The notes beneath the pieces are model-generated. The model saw only the letters and a program-made list of their open reading frames with translations, was not told the DNA's origin and did no database searches. This document shows, one piece after another, positions 1 through 11,635 of a stretch of DNA of 64,000 bases. The translations under genes and the position numbers were made by a program. How positions within the stretch are numbered: position 1 is the stretch's first letter; each line of letters begins with the position of its first letter. Origin of the DNA: Hyperoodon ampullatus (lineage: Eukaryota; Chordata; Mammalia; Artiodactyla; Ziphiidae); contig OX457058.1 in assembly GCA_949752795.1 (NCBI GenBank), forward strand, positions 170,750,223 through 170,814,222, read 5' to 3'.

Positions 1-1654
1 CACCTGACTCCACGTGACCCCACCATGTCCCTGACCTCATCCCCATCACTGTCCCCTCACTCCACCCCTGCCTGCACCTGTCCTTTGACCTTTGCCTCCA
101 CTGCTTCCTCTGCCCGGGGTCCTCTTCTCTCAAGTACATACATGTACTTTTACGTGGAAAACTAGGTGGGTTTTCACTCCAAGGTTAACTTCCCAGTTAA
201 ACCTGCCTTGGCCACCCTTCCTGACGCTTTAGCATCCCCGCTGCTGACAGCCCCTCTGCCTCATTTTCCCCCTGCATGGGGCCCCAGCTGGCCTTCCATG
301 CTTTGTGAGTTGGGAAGGAAGGACCAGAGGGTGAGGCCCTCCTTTGGGGAGCCAAGTGGATGCCATAAAGTGGCCTATGGCCGCCACAAGAAGGCTGCTC
401 CCCAAGGACTACCAGGTCCTCCCTAACGAAAATAGAACAGGATTTTAAAGGAAAGCGGAGGCCAAAGGAAAGGACCTTTCCCGAGGGCCCAGCACCTTCT
501 GTCTATTATCTCTTTCATTCCTCCCAAGAACCTATGAGACAGGTGTTTTCACTCCCACATTCCAGAGGTGAAATCCCAGGCTCAGAGGGTTGAAGCTCAA
601 GGTCACAGAATCATTAAGCAGAGTCAGGACCAAGCCCAGGTCAGCCCAGCTCTGAAGCCCGGGTCCTCTCTCTGCACAGCCTCTGCATCTGTGAAGCAAC
701 GAACACAAAAGACAGAAACCAAACCCTTTCGGCAAGGAAGCCTTCTTCTATTCATGTCCAACCCGGGGATCCAAAAGGCCTGGATCTCAGAGTCTTCAGA
801 GGGATGTTGGCGGCAAAGACCTGACACTTTGGAGCCACGAGCTTGCGTCCTCCCACTGAAAGGAACCCAGATCCTGTGCCCTGCTCTGTGTTCCTGCCCG
901 TCAAAGCTGTCTGCTCCCATCAGGACAGGGCCCCTGACGTACAAAACCCAGGCCCTGCCTCGGGCTGGTTTCAGGTTTCTACAACACAGCAAATTGGCAT
1001 GTTTTTATTTCTCCATCTGTAAACATCTCTCCATCTAATACAGTAACTGCTGTTTATGCAGAGCTATAAAAACAGAGGTCAGAGCACAATAAGATTATAG
1101 TCTTACTTCAATACATCCAGCCCATAATAAAATAAAACCTTACAAACCATCTAAAGGACCCGTCGAGGCATTCTTTAAGAATTAATGTCTGTCGTATGTA
1201 AGGATTCTAGCTGGGCATAATATTTTCCACAGCTGTCAGGACCTATTTAAAAGGCAATATCCTTTTGCTGGCATTTGATTTAGACTCTGTTTATACCATG
1301 TGGAGGATTGTTAATTCTGCGACATCTGACTCAGGGGTGTTTGATTACACTGAGGCCACCGCCAAGGGGATGGCGCATGATGTGGTGTGAGGTCGCGGCA
1401 GGACCGCGGCCCTGCTCTTGCCAGGCTCCCCCTTGCTGACGAGGTGCACCTGGGGGGATGGGACCCAGCAGCGGGGAAATGAGACGGTCTGCCTTCCAGG
1501 CAGCGTGGGCTGGTGGCTAGAGGAGATGTGGAGCGGGATAGGCGGGACGCAGTCCAGTCACATGCCGGTGACAAGCCTTGGGCGAGGTCATTTGCCACTC
1601 AGAGAGTCAGTTTCCCAGTTCGTAAGTGGGGAACAAGCCTGTACCTTACAAAGG
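1..1654. other. Intergenic DNA at the left edge
   Basis: No gene recognised. 1-499 is unassigned. 673-1020 is unassigned after the MIR. 1030-1330 is an AT-rich, repeat-poor patch (CTATAAAAACAGAGG, CATAATATTTTCCACAGCTG, CCTATTTAAAAGGCAATATC) that may be conserved non-coding DNA. 1340-1654 is GC-richer and unassigned, with a weak MIR near 1566-1655. Confidence 0.55.
500..672 (-). repeat. MIR SINE
   Basis: TTATCTCTTTCATTCCTCCC, CAGAGGTGAAATCCCAGGCT, GCTCAAGGTCACAGAATCAT, AAGCCCAGGTCAGCCCAGCT: reverse MIR order. Confidence 0.75.
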
Positions 1655-1920
1655 GTTATGGGCTGAATTGTGCCCACCCCAAATTCATATATGGAAGTCC
1701 TAACCCCCAGTGCTTCCGAATGTGACTGTGCTCAGAGATAGGGCCTTTAAAGAGGTGGCTGAGTTCAAACGAGGCCTTATGGGTGGGCCCTAAGCCAGTC
1801 TGACAGGTGTCTGAGAAGAAGAGACCATAGACACACATAGCGGAAAGGCCAGGTGAGGGCACAGGAAGAAGACAGCCATCTACAAGCCAACAAGAGAGGC
1901 CTCAGAGGAAACCAATTTAG
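1655..1920 (+). repeat. Old interspersed repeat (MaLR-LTR-like)
   Basis: GGGTTATGGGCTGAATTGTG, CCAAATTCATATATGGAAGT, CCTAACCCCCAGTGCTTCCG, AGGTGAGGGCACAGGAAGAA, GCCATCTACAAGCCAACAAG: order typical of MaLR-type LTRs. It abuts the repeat at 1921. Confidence 0.65.
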
Positions 1921-2275
1921 GCATGTGTTTCCTACGGCTGCTGTAATAACAAATGAGCACAAACATAGTGATTTAAAACAATACACATTTATTCTCTTAC
2001 AATTCTGGAAGTCAGAAGTCCAAGATGGGTCTTACAGGGTTCAAAGCGAGGTGTAAGCAGGGCTGGTTCGTGCTGGAGACTGTAGAGAGAATCCATTGTC
2101 TTGCTTCTTCCAGCTTCTAGGGGCCACGCACATTCCTTGGCTTGTGTGCCCTTCCCCCGTCTTCAAAGCCGGGAGTGGGGCAAGGTCTAACCTCGCCTTC
2201 CCTCTGACTCTGCTTCCTGAGGCCGGCGCCTGGCTTTCCACTGACTCTGCTTCCATCTTTGCCCCTCACAGTTTC
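1921..2275. repeat. Old interspersed repeat (same family as 11636-12322)
   Basis: GTTTCCTACGGCTGCTGTAA, AAACATAGTGATTTAAAACA, TTCTCTTACAATTCTGGAAG, TCAGAAGTCCAAGATGGGTC, TTCCAGCTTCTAGGGGCCAC, ACATTCCTTGGCTTGTGTGC. The order matches the 11.6 and 24.5 kb copies. The exact family is not assigned. Confidence 0.75.
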
Positions 2276-2409
2276 CCTCCCACTAAGCAGCCCAAATGAT
2301 GCTTAGGATATGTATTTGGATCCTGACACTGCACTCTCCAGGGCTTCACCTCCTGGGAACTGAGCCAGCCTGGGGCGGCCCAACAGCCCCTCAGGCTCCA
2401 GCTCCCGAT

Positions 2410-2870
2410 GCCTCTGGCCTCCTCTCCTGCCAGCCACCCCTTGCTAATGCCGCTCCCCTCACACTGGGCTCCTGCTTCTTTCTGGATCATGCCAAGCAAA
2501 TTCTACCTCAGGGCCCGTGCCCTCTGCACATGTCACCCAGAGACCCTCACTGTCTGCGGGCGTTTGCGGAAACGCCCCTTTATCAGAGAGCTCTTCCCTG
2601 ACCCTACTACCTAAATAACACCCCAATCCCCCCAGCTCCCATCCCGCCAGCTCCCGTCCCCCCACAAATCTCTCCATCCTCCTCCCTGACCGCGTGTTTC
2701 TGCATAGCACTGATCACTGTCTGTCGCACATTTATTTGTTGACTGTCTTCCCCACGAGGGTGTAAGCTCCGTGGGAACAGGACGTAGTCTGGCTGCATCC
2801 CCACAGCTGACCGGCACACAGTCAGGGTTGAATAGACACCTTTGAGTGATCTGTGGTTGACGTTGAAACA
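2410..2870 (+). repeat. L2 3'-end fragment
   Basis: GGCCCGTGCCCTCTGCACAT, GAGCTCTTCCCTGACCCTAC, TGCATAGCACTGATCACTGT, CACATTTATTTGTTGACTGT, GTAAGCTCCGTGGGAACAGG, CCACAGCTGACCGGCACACA: the characteristic L2 3' end in plus orientation. Confidence 0.88.
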
Positions 2871-3139
2871 TGAGGAAAATCATTAAGTGGTTCTTGAACC
2901 AGCGAATGTCTGAGCTGGAAGGCCCTTCAGGATCACCCTGTCCTGCCTTGCCCCACCTTGCCCACCCAGAAATCCCCTCAGCGCCGTGTACAACAGGTGG
3001 TCCACCTGGCCTCAGGTTGAAGAGCTGAATTTCCCCAACTATCCCAGGATTCCCTCAGTGGCAAGGACAACACTGTCATCTTTTGAATGTCGGGATTCCA
3101 ATAAAGAGCTTGATATAGATGGGGCTCTCAGTGTACGTT

Positions 3140-3255
3140 TGAAGGATAGATAGGTGGATAGTTGGGTAGATGGAAAGGTAGATGAATGGAAGAAACATAG
3201 TTTGGGGAATGGATAGATGGATGTGTTAGATGGTTGGATGGATAGATGAGTGTGA
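3140..3255 (+). repeat. Degenerate GATA/TGGA tract
   Basis: GGATAGATAGGTGGATAGTT, GGGTAGATGGAAAGGTAGAT and on: a second, more decayed member of the same simple-repeat type. Confidence 0.85.
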
Positions 3256-3894
3256 TGCAGAAGACAGATGGGACCCAGGCTGAGAAGCAGAAATTTGTCC
3301 CCTGTGGACAGATCCTCTAAGATGAAGAGGAAGAGAAGCTGAGCCCTGCCCAGATAAAAGATAGAGACCACGTATTTCTCATTCTCGAGGTCAAGGAGAC
3401 CTTCCTGACTATACGTGAACAGGAAGGCTCCTTGGACGTCAAAAATGGAGTGATGTCAACCTACCCATAGACCTCTTCGCTGAAATCCATCTTAGCTAAG
3501 AGATGCGTGCACACACATGGAAGGACCCTGAGATAAACCAAATACAGACTCAGAACCAGACAAAGCAAGATGATTGGCCAAAGGAAACCTGGAAGAAATG
3601 TCCCACATAAGTGATTCAAACTACCACGAGGGCACGACTCTCTCCCTGAGCCCACCAGTGTGTCTATCCATACGTACTCTTTTTCCTCCTAATCAACACT
3701 TTACTTGTTTCACTACTTCCATTTCTTTGTGGAAATTCACTTTCTACAAAGCTGACAGGCCAAGGGTCTTGTCACTGGCCACCGGTCTAGTGGCTAGGAT
3801 TCAGCACTCTCACTGCTGCAGCCTGACTTCCATCTCTGACTGGAGAACCGAAATCCTGCTTCAAGCTGCTGTAGGCCAAGGCCGCCTGGGATCA

Positions 3895-4330
3895 GGTGGA
3901 TGGATAAATGGTTGGTTAGATGGATGGATGGATGGATAGACGGATGGATGGATGGATGGATGGATGGATGGATGGAAGGATAGGTGGGTAGATTCATGGA
4001 TGCATGGACGGAAGGATGGATGTTTAGATGGATTGATGCATGGATAGGGAGCTGGGGAGATGGATGGAAGGATGAATGGATGGATGGATGGATACATGGA
4101 GGGATAGGTGGGTTGATGGATGGATGGATGGATGGATAAAAAGATGGATGCTTGGATAGATGGATGCGTGGATGGGTAGGTGGGTGGATAGATGGAAGGA
4201 TGGATGGATGGATGGTTGGATGGATGGATAGATGGGTAGAATGATGGCTGCTTGGGTGGATTGATGAGTGCATGGATGGAGAGGTGGGTGGATGGAGGGC
4301 AGGTTAGAGGGTAACAGGCATGGTTGGATA
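3895..4330 (+). repeat. (TGGA)n tetranucleotide array, interrupted
   Basis: About 435 bp of GGATGGAT-type repeats with TAGA, TGGG and TGCA variants. Low stop density on the reverse strand yields long open frames of Ser-Ile-His-Pro repeats, which are artefacts. Confidence 0.97.
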
Positions 4331-4904
4331 AATGAATGAAAATCAGTGACGTAGAGCTCATCACCTCCGAAGCAGCCCTTGTCCATTGGAGAGAAGTGAT
4401 GGACACAAAGCCCTTCCCTGAGTTGCACTGGAGCCCATTTCCCTGTGTGCCACACTGCTGTTGTTCCAAGAGCTGTGTTCTTTTCATCTCCAATGGATTT
4501 GGGGGCAGAAAAAGAGAGGGGCAAGGTTTGTTGTCCCTCGTCTGCCCCCAGTTATAACACCTCTGGTAGAGCGCCACCTACTGGGCTGTGGCCCGTTAGG
4601 TGCATTTCCCCCACGCGCCATGGGCTCTCAAGGTCCAGCACAAACCTCAGCACATCATGCTGCAGTCACGTAGGACAGCAAGGTCCCACCCCACACCTGC
4701 CCTCCTCGTTCACCCTGTGGTGACTCCATTCTGAAGGGAGTGTCCCCCGAGGGCCAGAGGGAGCCATGGGAAGATGCAGCTTGTGAGCCTATCAAAGGAA
4801 GGCAAGGTCAAATACTTCACGTCTGCCCTTTCCAGGAGATCAGCCACAATCACTGGTGTGATTTTTTTACAAATGTAGAGTAAATACCAGGCCCACACTC
4901 TCAC

Positions 4905-5070
4905 CTACTTAACCTTTAGAACAAGCTAGCGAGGGAGCATCACTGCTCCATCCTGTAGACTGGGGAAAGGGATGTTAAGTTTACAGCAGTCTGCCCAAGG
5001 CCACACAGCTAGTCCAAGGTGGAGAAGAACCTGAACCCTGCTCTCCTGCCAGCTCTGTCTCCACAGCTCC
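4905..5070 (-). repeat. MIR SINE
   Basis: CATCCTGTAGACTGGGGAAA, CTGCCCAAGGCCACACAGCT, AGTCCAAGGTGGAGAAGAAC, CTGAACCCTGCTCTCCTGCC: reverse MIR order. Confidence 0.8.
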
Positions 5071-5524
5071 ACACTGTGGGGAGGGAGGGGCGGCTCACTA
5101 GCAGGCGCCTGTAGAAGGAGCTGCGGGCAGGACAGTGTGGGCCTTCGTGGGGTCCTGATTTCTGCTCTGTTCCTCTGGAGATCTTAGAATATTCCAGACA
5201 GGGAGGTTCCCAAAGGCCACCTGTTACACAGGGAGACCAGCACAGATGGGGAAACTGAAGCATGTAGCAGGAAAATGCCTTGGACATGGTCACAGAGCAA
5301 GAACGTGGCAGAGGTGGGCCCAATCTCCGGCATTTTGCCCTCTCCCTGCCCAGACACTACGCACTTTCCTTCTCCGTTCCTACTTGCTCTGGAACCTATT
5401 TCACCCTCACAGCTCCCTGGCTTGACCCCCTTCCTGGGCCATGCAGGATGCCAAGAAGCCTCCATCTGAGTCCATTTCAGGTTGCCCAATCCGAGGCTCT
5501 TTCTCCTATTATGACTTCCACTCC

Positions 5525-5975
5525 CGAGAAGATGTCTTAGTCAGGGTTTTTCAGATAAACAGAACCAATAAGACATCCATATATAAATATGTAGATATAT
5601 ATGTGAATTAACGTGCACAGTTATGGAGACTGGCAGGTCCAGCATCTGCAGGGTGGGCTGGCAGGCTGGAGAGCCAAGGAGGACGCCGACGCTGCAGCTC
5701 AAGTCCAATGGCAGTCTGCTGCAGAATTCCCCCTTGCTGGGGGAGGTCAGTCTTTTGTTCTAGGCAGGCCTTCAACCGGTTGGATGAGGTCAGTCTTTTG
5801 TTCTCTGCAGGCCTCCACATGAGGGAAGGCAATCTGCTTTACTCGAAGTTCACCGATTTAAACATTAATCTCATCCCAAAACACCCTCACAGAAACATCT
5901 AGAATGATGTTTGGTCACATATCTGGACACCGTGGCCCAGCCCAGCTGACACATAGAGTAACCATCACAGAAGGT
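5525..5975. repeat. Old interspersed repeat, family not assigned
   Basis: TTAGTCAGGGTTTTTCAGAT, AAACAGAACCAATAAGACAT, ATTAACGTGCACAGTTATGG, AGACTGGCAGGTCCAGCATC, TCAACCGGTTGGATGAGGTC: matches a common mammalian repeat beginning TTAGTCAGGGTTCTCCAGAG in style. A 19-bp block GAGGTCAGTCTTTTGTTCT occurs twice about 40 bp apart (near 5744 and 5786). Confidence 0.6.
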
Positions 5976-6029
5976 GGAATCATCCCTGCAACGAGCAGCT
6001 GATCCTCACACAACCCAGCAGCTCGCCAG

Positions 6030-6130
6030 CTAAGGGTCCACCCGCAGCGCCACTGCTCGCCAGCTGTGGGACCTTGGAGAAGTCATCTCGTGTGTCTACT
6101 GAAGATGGGAGTAAGAGTCCTGTACCTTGA
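6030..6130 (+). repeat. MIR SINE fragment
   Basis: GCCACTGCTCGCCAGCTGTG, GGACCTTGGAGAAGTCATCT, CTACTGAAGATGGGAGTAAG: MIR core in plus orientation. Confidence 0.7.
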
Positions 6131-6331
6131 GGCCGGGGCGGATTGAATGTGACAGTGTTGGTAAGAGCTTGGCAGGTGGCCAGCACACAGGGATGTCCGG
6201 AGACGCTGTTTCTCTGCAGCGGCAGCACGGCCCCATTGGCTACTGTGCCGAGGGCCCGCCCTCCACCCTCCACTCCCCTACCCCTCTTCTGCTGGTCCTC
6301 TTTGTGTCTCACACCTGACCTTTGCTGAGCC

Positions 6332-6535
6332 TTTTTTTTTTTTGCAGTTCGCGGGCCTCTCACCTTTGTGGCCTCTCCCGTTGCGGAGCACAGGCTCCGG
6401 ACGCACAGGCTCAGCGGCCATGGCTCACGGGCCCAGCCGCTCCGCGGCATGTGGGATCTTCCCGGACCGGGGCACGAACCCGTGTCCCCTGCATCGGCAG
6501 GCGGACTCTCAACCACTGCGCCACCAGGGAAGCCC
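6332..6535 (-). mobile_element. CHR-type SINE
   Basis: The plus strand shows the reverse complement: T-run, GGGCCTCTCACCTTTGTGGC, GGCACGAACCCGTGTCCCCT, CACTGCGCCACCAGGGAAGC. Perfect 12-bp direct repeat TGCTGAGCCTTT at 6323-6334 and 6536-6547. Confidence 0.97.
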
Positions 6536-6719
6536 TGCTGAGCCTTTAGCTTGACCCCCTGCCCTCCTCCTTGGGGGCTGATCCATCACTGCTGAACTTC
6601 TCCACTCAATTCTGGATGCTTCGGCCACTAGCTTCTGATTCAGCCAAGCCCTTTGGACCCCTCCCTGGCGTCTATCCATGTGGCCACCAACACAGCCCAC
6701 CCTGGAGCTGATCCCCATT

Positions 6720-6832
6720 CCCCCATCACACACATACACATCCAACACATACACACATGTGACACATACACAGAGGCACCTAAACACACACATGCGCACA
6801 TGACCCAACACACATACACACACACGCAGTCC
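6720..6832 (+). repeat. (CACATA)n-like tract
   Basis: ATCACACACATACACATCCA, ACACATACACACATGTGACA and onward: CA-rich interrupted simple repeat. Confidence 0.9.
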
Positions 6833-7754
6833 AGAATTGGGCAGCTCTCCTCTCTCCTGATTTCTAAAAGAAAACGTTTGGTGTATGAAATCCCCTTTTA
6901 TCTCCAGGTTGACATGTGAGCCAGTCTCATCCAGTCCTCTTAGAGGGCTGTCATCCTGAACTAAATGGTTCTAAATATTATACAGTTTTGTTCAAAAGTT
7001 GTTTACAGAGACCTCCTCTGTGCCCGGGCCAGCGCGGCATTCTGGGTGTATAGACCCAACAGTGAGAATGTGGGACGTAATCTTCTCAGCGTCATGATGT
7101 TACTTTCAGGCATGATGTGGCCGAGGAGCAGACGGACGCTCAGCACAGAAAAGGGGCCGATGGCCAAGGCACTCTCCTTCATCCCACGGTGACTGAGCCC
7201 CTACCCATGTCCTGGGGGCTTGACTGACCCCTCTGAAATTTCCCACCTGAGGATGTCATGGTCCCAGCCATGAGCTGCCCCTTGGACAGGTCCCATGGAC
7301 TGTCCTGCCCCCAGTGTTGCAGGAGCCCCAGCTCCAGGCATGGTCTGTGACCGCCTCCCTCCTCTGCCCTGGGAATGCTTCTCTGCAGAGCCAGAGGTGG
7401 GGCCCCATCGCTCAGAGAGCGGCAGGACCCTAACCCCATGTCATCTATGACCAAGCATCATGAGTGGCAAATCTGTACCAGGCCCAGAGACACTGAGATG
7501 GATCACCGTGGCCCTGTCCCCAGGGAGGAGGATGGTAAACAAATCCCCTTGGATTATAGGAGGTGACCTTCAAGGCCACTCTGGCTCTATTAGTCCTATA
7601 CACAGGAAATGTTCTACATTCTTTCTAGACTGGCAGCAAACTTTTACAGGTAACTTCATCCAAGAAAACTGCTAGAAACCATAGTGACACAAAAAATGTT
7701 GATAGAAGAACCCAGGGTTTGTCCCAGACATGAATTAGGGCCTCAGATGGGCAC

Positions 7755-8020
7755 CACAGTGTGTAAGAAGCCAGCCTCTGAAGTCAGACAGACCTGGCCT
7801 CTAATCCTGGCTCTGCTCCGAGCAGGCTGTGTGACCTTAGGGAAGTCACTCGACCTCTCTGGGCCTCATGTCCTTCATCTGCAAAATGAAACTGATGACA
7901 ATCACACTGACCACAGAAAGAGAGGTGAGGGTGAAAACATCCCACAGGTGCTTACTGGCAAACTGCCAGACAAATAATAGGTGCTTCCTACGTGTTTGTT
8001 GTTATTATTATTATTGAAAT
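7755..8020 (+). repeat. MIR SINE, nearly full length
   Basis: CCTCTGAAGTCAGACAGACC, GGCTCTGCTCCGAGCAGGCT, GTGTGACCTTAGGGAAGTCA, CTCTCTGGGCCTCATGTCCT, TCATCTGCAAAATGAAACTG, ending with ATAGGTGCTTCCTACGTGTT and TTATTATTATT: head, core and tail all present in plus orientation. Confidence 0.92.
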
Positions 8021-8552
8021 GTGTTCCTGGACATATTTCACATATGAAACCCCACCCACCACAGCCAGCCAGCCACAGGGCCGAGCAGCACACGGCAGCA
8101 TTTTGCCTATAAAAACATTTTGGTGCAATTTTCTGACCCGCAAAAATATTTTTACAGTGAAAACGCACGTCTGGCTTGGACTGCTTAGTCTCACTGGCTT
8201 GTGTAGCTTCTCAGGAAAATAAACAAAAGTGAATTTGCGGACACCAGGGGATGGACTCAAGTCAAACAAACGTGGCCCCGGACAGCCCCCAGCGTGGCCC
8301 CTGCCTGACCCGGCTGAGCAGAGGAATCTCAGACCAGGTCGCCCGACCCGGTCTCCTGAGAGGCCACAGGACGCAGAGCCTCACAGCCTGATGGCGGCTG
8401 GGACCCCAGGCCAGAGCCCACCTCTGGCTTCCCAGAGGAGGTGACAAAGCCCAGAGCAGGAAGGGGACCTGCCCAAGATCACACAACAAGATTGAGTCTG
8501 CTCTTTTCTTCATTTGTTTGGAGATTTGATATTACTTATTGAAGACACAATG

Positions 8553-9165
8553 ATTTTTTAAATTAATTAATTTTTAATTGAAGTATAGTTGATTTATAAT
8601 GGTTCAAGTGTACAGCAAAGTGATTCAGTTATACATATATATATATTCTTTTTCAGATTTTTTTCCATTAAAGGTTATTACAAGATATTGAATATAGCTC
8701 CCTGCGCTGTACAGTAGGTCCTTTTTCTTTATCTATTTTATATATAATCATGTGTATCTGTTAATCCCCTACTCCCAGTTTATCTCTCCCCGCCCTTTTC
8801 CCCTTTGGTTAACCATAAGTTTGTTTTCTATGTCTGTGAGTCTGTTTCTGTTTTGTAAATAAGTTCATTTGTACTGTTTTTTTAGATTCCACATATAAGT
8901 GATATCCCATGGTATTTGTCTTTCTCTGTCTGACTTACTTCACTTAGTATGATAATCTCTACGTCCATCCACGTTGCTGCAAATGGCACGGTTTCATTCT
9001 TTTTTATGGCTGAGTAGTATTCCATTGTATATATGTACCACATCTTCTTTATCCATTCATCTGTTGATGGACATTTAGGTTGCTTCCATGACTTAGCTAT
9101 TGTGAATACTGCTGCTATGAACACAGAGGTGCATGTATCTTTTCGAATTAGAGTTTTCTGCACAC
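8553..9165 (-). mobile_element. L1 3' end with C-terminal ORF2 fragment
   Basis: On the minus strand a 90-residue open frame (9163-8882) reads WKQPKCPSTDEWIKKMWYIY, YYSAIKKNETVPFAATWMD and EVSQTEKDKYHGISLICGI. These are the last residues of L1 ORF2 protein. The 3' UTR follows down to about 8553 (GTATAGTTGATTTATAATGG on the plus strand). Strongly 5'-truncated and inactive. Confidence 0.93.
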
Positions 9166-9504
9166 CAGTTTTTTAAGGAGGCCATTCAGATCACTGTAGG
9201 GAAGGAAATGCAGTCTGGGGAGACGGCCTGATGTCCCCAAGGTCATCATGTCCAGGGTCCAAGCTTCCTTCCTTCTCTCTGCTCTTGGGAAGCCTCTGCC
9301 TTGCCCTGGATGACTGTTTCCCAATCAACTTACTTTGTCCAGAAAGACGGTGGGGAGGTAAGGAATAGGCACAAGTTTGGACAGAAAACAATTTCCAGCA
9401 TCACCGTTTATTAAATGTGTGACCACAGACATGCTAGTAAATGCCTCTACGTTCCAGCTTTGTCCTTTGTAAGATGCCAGGGACAGACAGACAAACAAGC
9501 AGTG

Positions 9505-9900
9505 ACAGCTCTGTACAGTGGAATACTACACAGCAACGAAAAAGAGCGAACTGTCCCCCCCCCGCAACGCACACACACCCCGAACGTGCTGAATCTCCCA
9601 GACATGGGTGGAGTGAAGGAAGGCCAGGCAGAGAAGCCTGCTCCGTTTTGTGAAACTCAAGAACAGACAAAACTCTGGGGGTGATAGGGGTCAGAACAGT
9701 GGTTGCCTCTGGGGTGGGGTAGGGGCTGAGAGGGCGCCCACAGGGGGAGGGCCTGAAATACCCCACATCTGGGTCCGGGTGCTGGTCCCCTGGCTGCTAC
9801 ATGTGTAACAATGCACCCAGCTCTACCCGGAAGTCTCCTGCACTTTAGTATTTGTAAACCAGGCCTCGACACAAACAAGTAAAACAAAATAACAACGACA
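9505..9900 (+). repeat. Old L1 3'-end fragment
   Basis: ACAGTGGAATACTACACAGC, GAAAAAGAGCGAACTGTCCC, GTGATAGGGGTCAGAACAGT, GGTTGCCTCTGGGGTGGGGT, ACAATGCACCCAGCTCTACC: old L1 order from end of ORF2 into the 3' UTR, with a C-run at 9556-9562. Confidence 0.75.
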
Positions 9901-11635
9901 GAAGCGGCTGCCGTGGAGAGGTCAGCAGCACTGCTGACACGCTGTGGGGTATTTCATTTACTGTCTTGATCACTACCTCGAAATCGCACATTTTTCTCCT
10001 GCGTAGATTCCTTTGTGACTCAACTGTTCATTCATCCACTCAGTGGCCCTTGGGCTCCACGAGGGAATTTGGTGCAAGTCACCGCATGATCGGGCTGGCA
10101 CCTCAGCCAAACCACTCTGGCGCCAGTGGAGAGGGATTGCTGGAGGGGCCAGAGGGGAGGCTGCAGTGCTGACGGTGCCGGGCAGGGGATGCAGGAGACA
10201 GGCACACCTGGCCTCTGCCCTCCTGGCATACGCCAGTCTCCAGCAGGTGCACCCGGCACTGCAATCAGCACCGTGACAAGGGCTGCAGGGGAAAAGCAGG
10301 GATGCAGCACGCGAAGGTCAGGAAGGCCTGGCCTTGTCTGGGGTGCAGGAAGGCCTCCCGGAGGAGGTGGCATCTCAAAGATGAGATAGCAATTGACCAG
10401 AGGAAAAGGGGGATGGGGGAAGGTACGCCACGTGGAGGAAACTGCATGGACAAAGGCCCTGCACGGATAAGGGGTGCACAGGGAGCACTGGCGGATGATA
10501 GGGGTGTGGTGCCTGCCAGCGGGGAGTGTGGGCAGAGCAGCACGAGATGAGGCAGGGCCGGCTCAGGCCAGGCCTCCAGGCCGTGGCAAGGATTTGGGTC
10601 CTTCTTTGAAGATGGGCCAAGGGGCTGGGGCTCTGAGAATTAAGCAGGAGCCTGACTTGGTGGGAACTAGAGTTTTTAGCATCATTCTGCCCACCAGGTG
10701 GAGAGTGGCTTAGAGGAGGTAGGTCTGCACAGGACAGGGGAACTTTAGGGTCTCTACGAGTCGTCCAGGCAAGAAGGAGAGACTGACCGTGGAGATGGAG
10801 AGAGAACAGAGCTCCTTTACAATCCCCAGGTCTTGGGGACCAGGCTGGGTGGAGGGTCAGGAGAAGGAAGGATTCCGGATGACCTCCAGGTTTCTGCTTG
10901 GAGCACCTGGGTGGAAGCAGCGGAGGAAGACAAGTTTGGGGCCCATGAAGACCAGAATGTTCTCCTCCCGACATCAGCCCTTGCAGACCCCGGTTTGGAT
11001 CGGTCACCCCAGTTCCTGTCGAAAACCCAACTGAGCTAGAAGCACTGGAGAAGCAAGTCCATCCATCCTGCTACCCACCCGTCCCAGACCCGGAGCTTCT
11101 GCAACACCACATGCCTGCAAGTCACCAGACATCTTGGTAAAATGCAGGTTCCTGTTCGGTAGGTCTGGGCTGAGCCCGAGAACCTGAGGTCAAACAGCCG
11201 CTGCTCTTGGTCGGAGGCGTTTGCAAACTCCGCCTGGGCTGAGTGGCAGGCTGGCTGGCCCCCGCCTGGGCCGACCAGGAGCACAGTTACCACTAAACAG
11301 TTCTCCTCTTGCCTGTCCCCACCCTCAGAGACAGGCCTTCCTCCTCTCTCTCTCCCAACCCCATCCTTGGCTGTCCCCGGGAGTCCCAGGAGGTTGGCAG
11401 TGACATGCTCAGGACCACGTCCTCTTGGCCACTAGGTGTCTGCAAATTTCCTGCACTTCTGTTCCAGGAGCCCAGGGCCACCACAGGAGCATGACCAGGT
11501 CCTGCTGCAGGGAAGCTGAGCTGCGGGGCCCGAGCAGCATCCTGGTAGACACGGCCGAGTGGTACTAAGGTAGGTGTGTGTGGCGGGTGTGAGCCGTGAA
11601 GGGACCCTAGCACAGGCCTGGAGGTGGGTGTGTGA

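Larger units (their letters stand above)
2880..6029. other. Intergenic DNA around tetranucleotide arrays
   Basis: No gene recognised. Outside the listed arrays, MIR and unassigned repeat, 3260-3890, 4335-4900 and 5075-5520 contain nothing I can assign. Confidence 0.6.
6548..9504. other. Intergenic DNA with MIR and L1
   Basis: No gene recognised. Contains a CACATA-rich tract, a MIR (7755-8020), an inverted L1 3' end (8553-9165) and a degraded MIR near 9395-9480. 6840-7750 and 8040-8540 are unassigned. Confidence 0.65.

Noticed and set aside
3794..4577. Long minus-strand open frames (159-238 codons) rich in Ser-Ile-His-Pro
   Set aside because: Translation of the (TGGA)n array. All three reverse frames are open there because the repeat lacks stop codons.
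6332..6535. tRNA gene (A/B-box-like sequence in CHR copies)
   Set aside because: Only the tRNA-related head of a SINE. The copies carry A-tails and target-site duplications and do not form a full tRNA.
6322..6554. Recurrent peptide family (GPSRSAACGIFPDRGTNPCP) at 6.3, 11.8, 14.0, 40.4, 52.0 and 60.7 kb
   Set aside because: It looks like a repeated protein family but is the translation of CHR SINE copies in either orientation.
8882..9163. Possible coding gene with a recognisable protein match
   Set aside because: The match is the C-terminal end of L1 ORF2. The element is 5'-truncated, so this is a transposon relic and not a host gene.
10375..11007. 210-codon minus-strand open frame
   Set aside because: It lies over an old GC-rich interspersed repeat with low-complexity Pro/Ser/Leu composition. 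No start context, splice structure or family resemblance.
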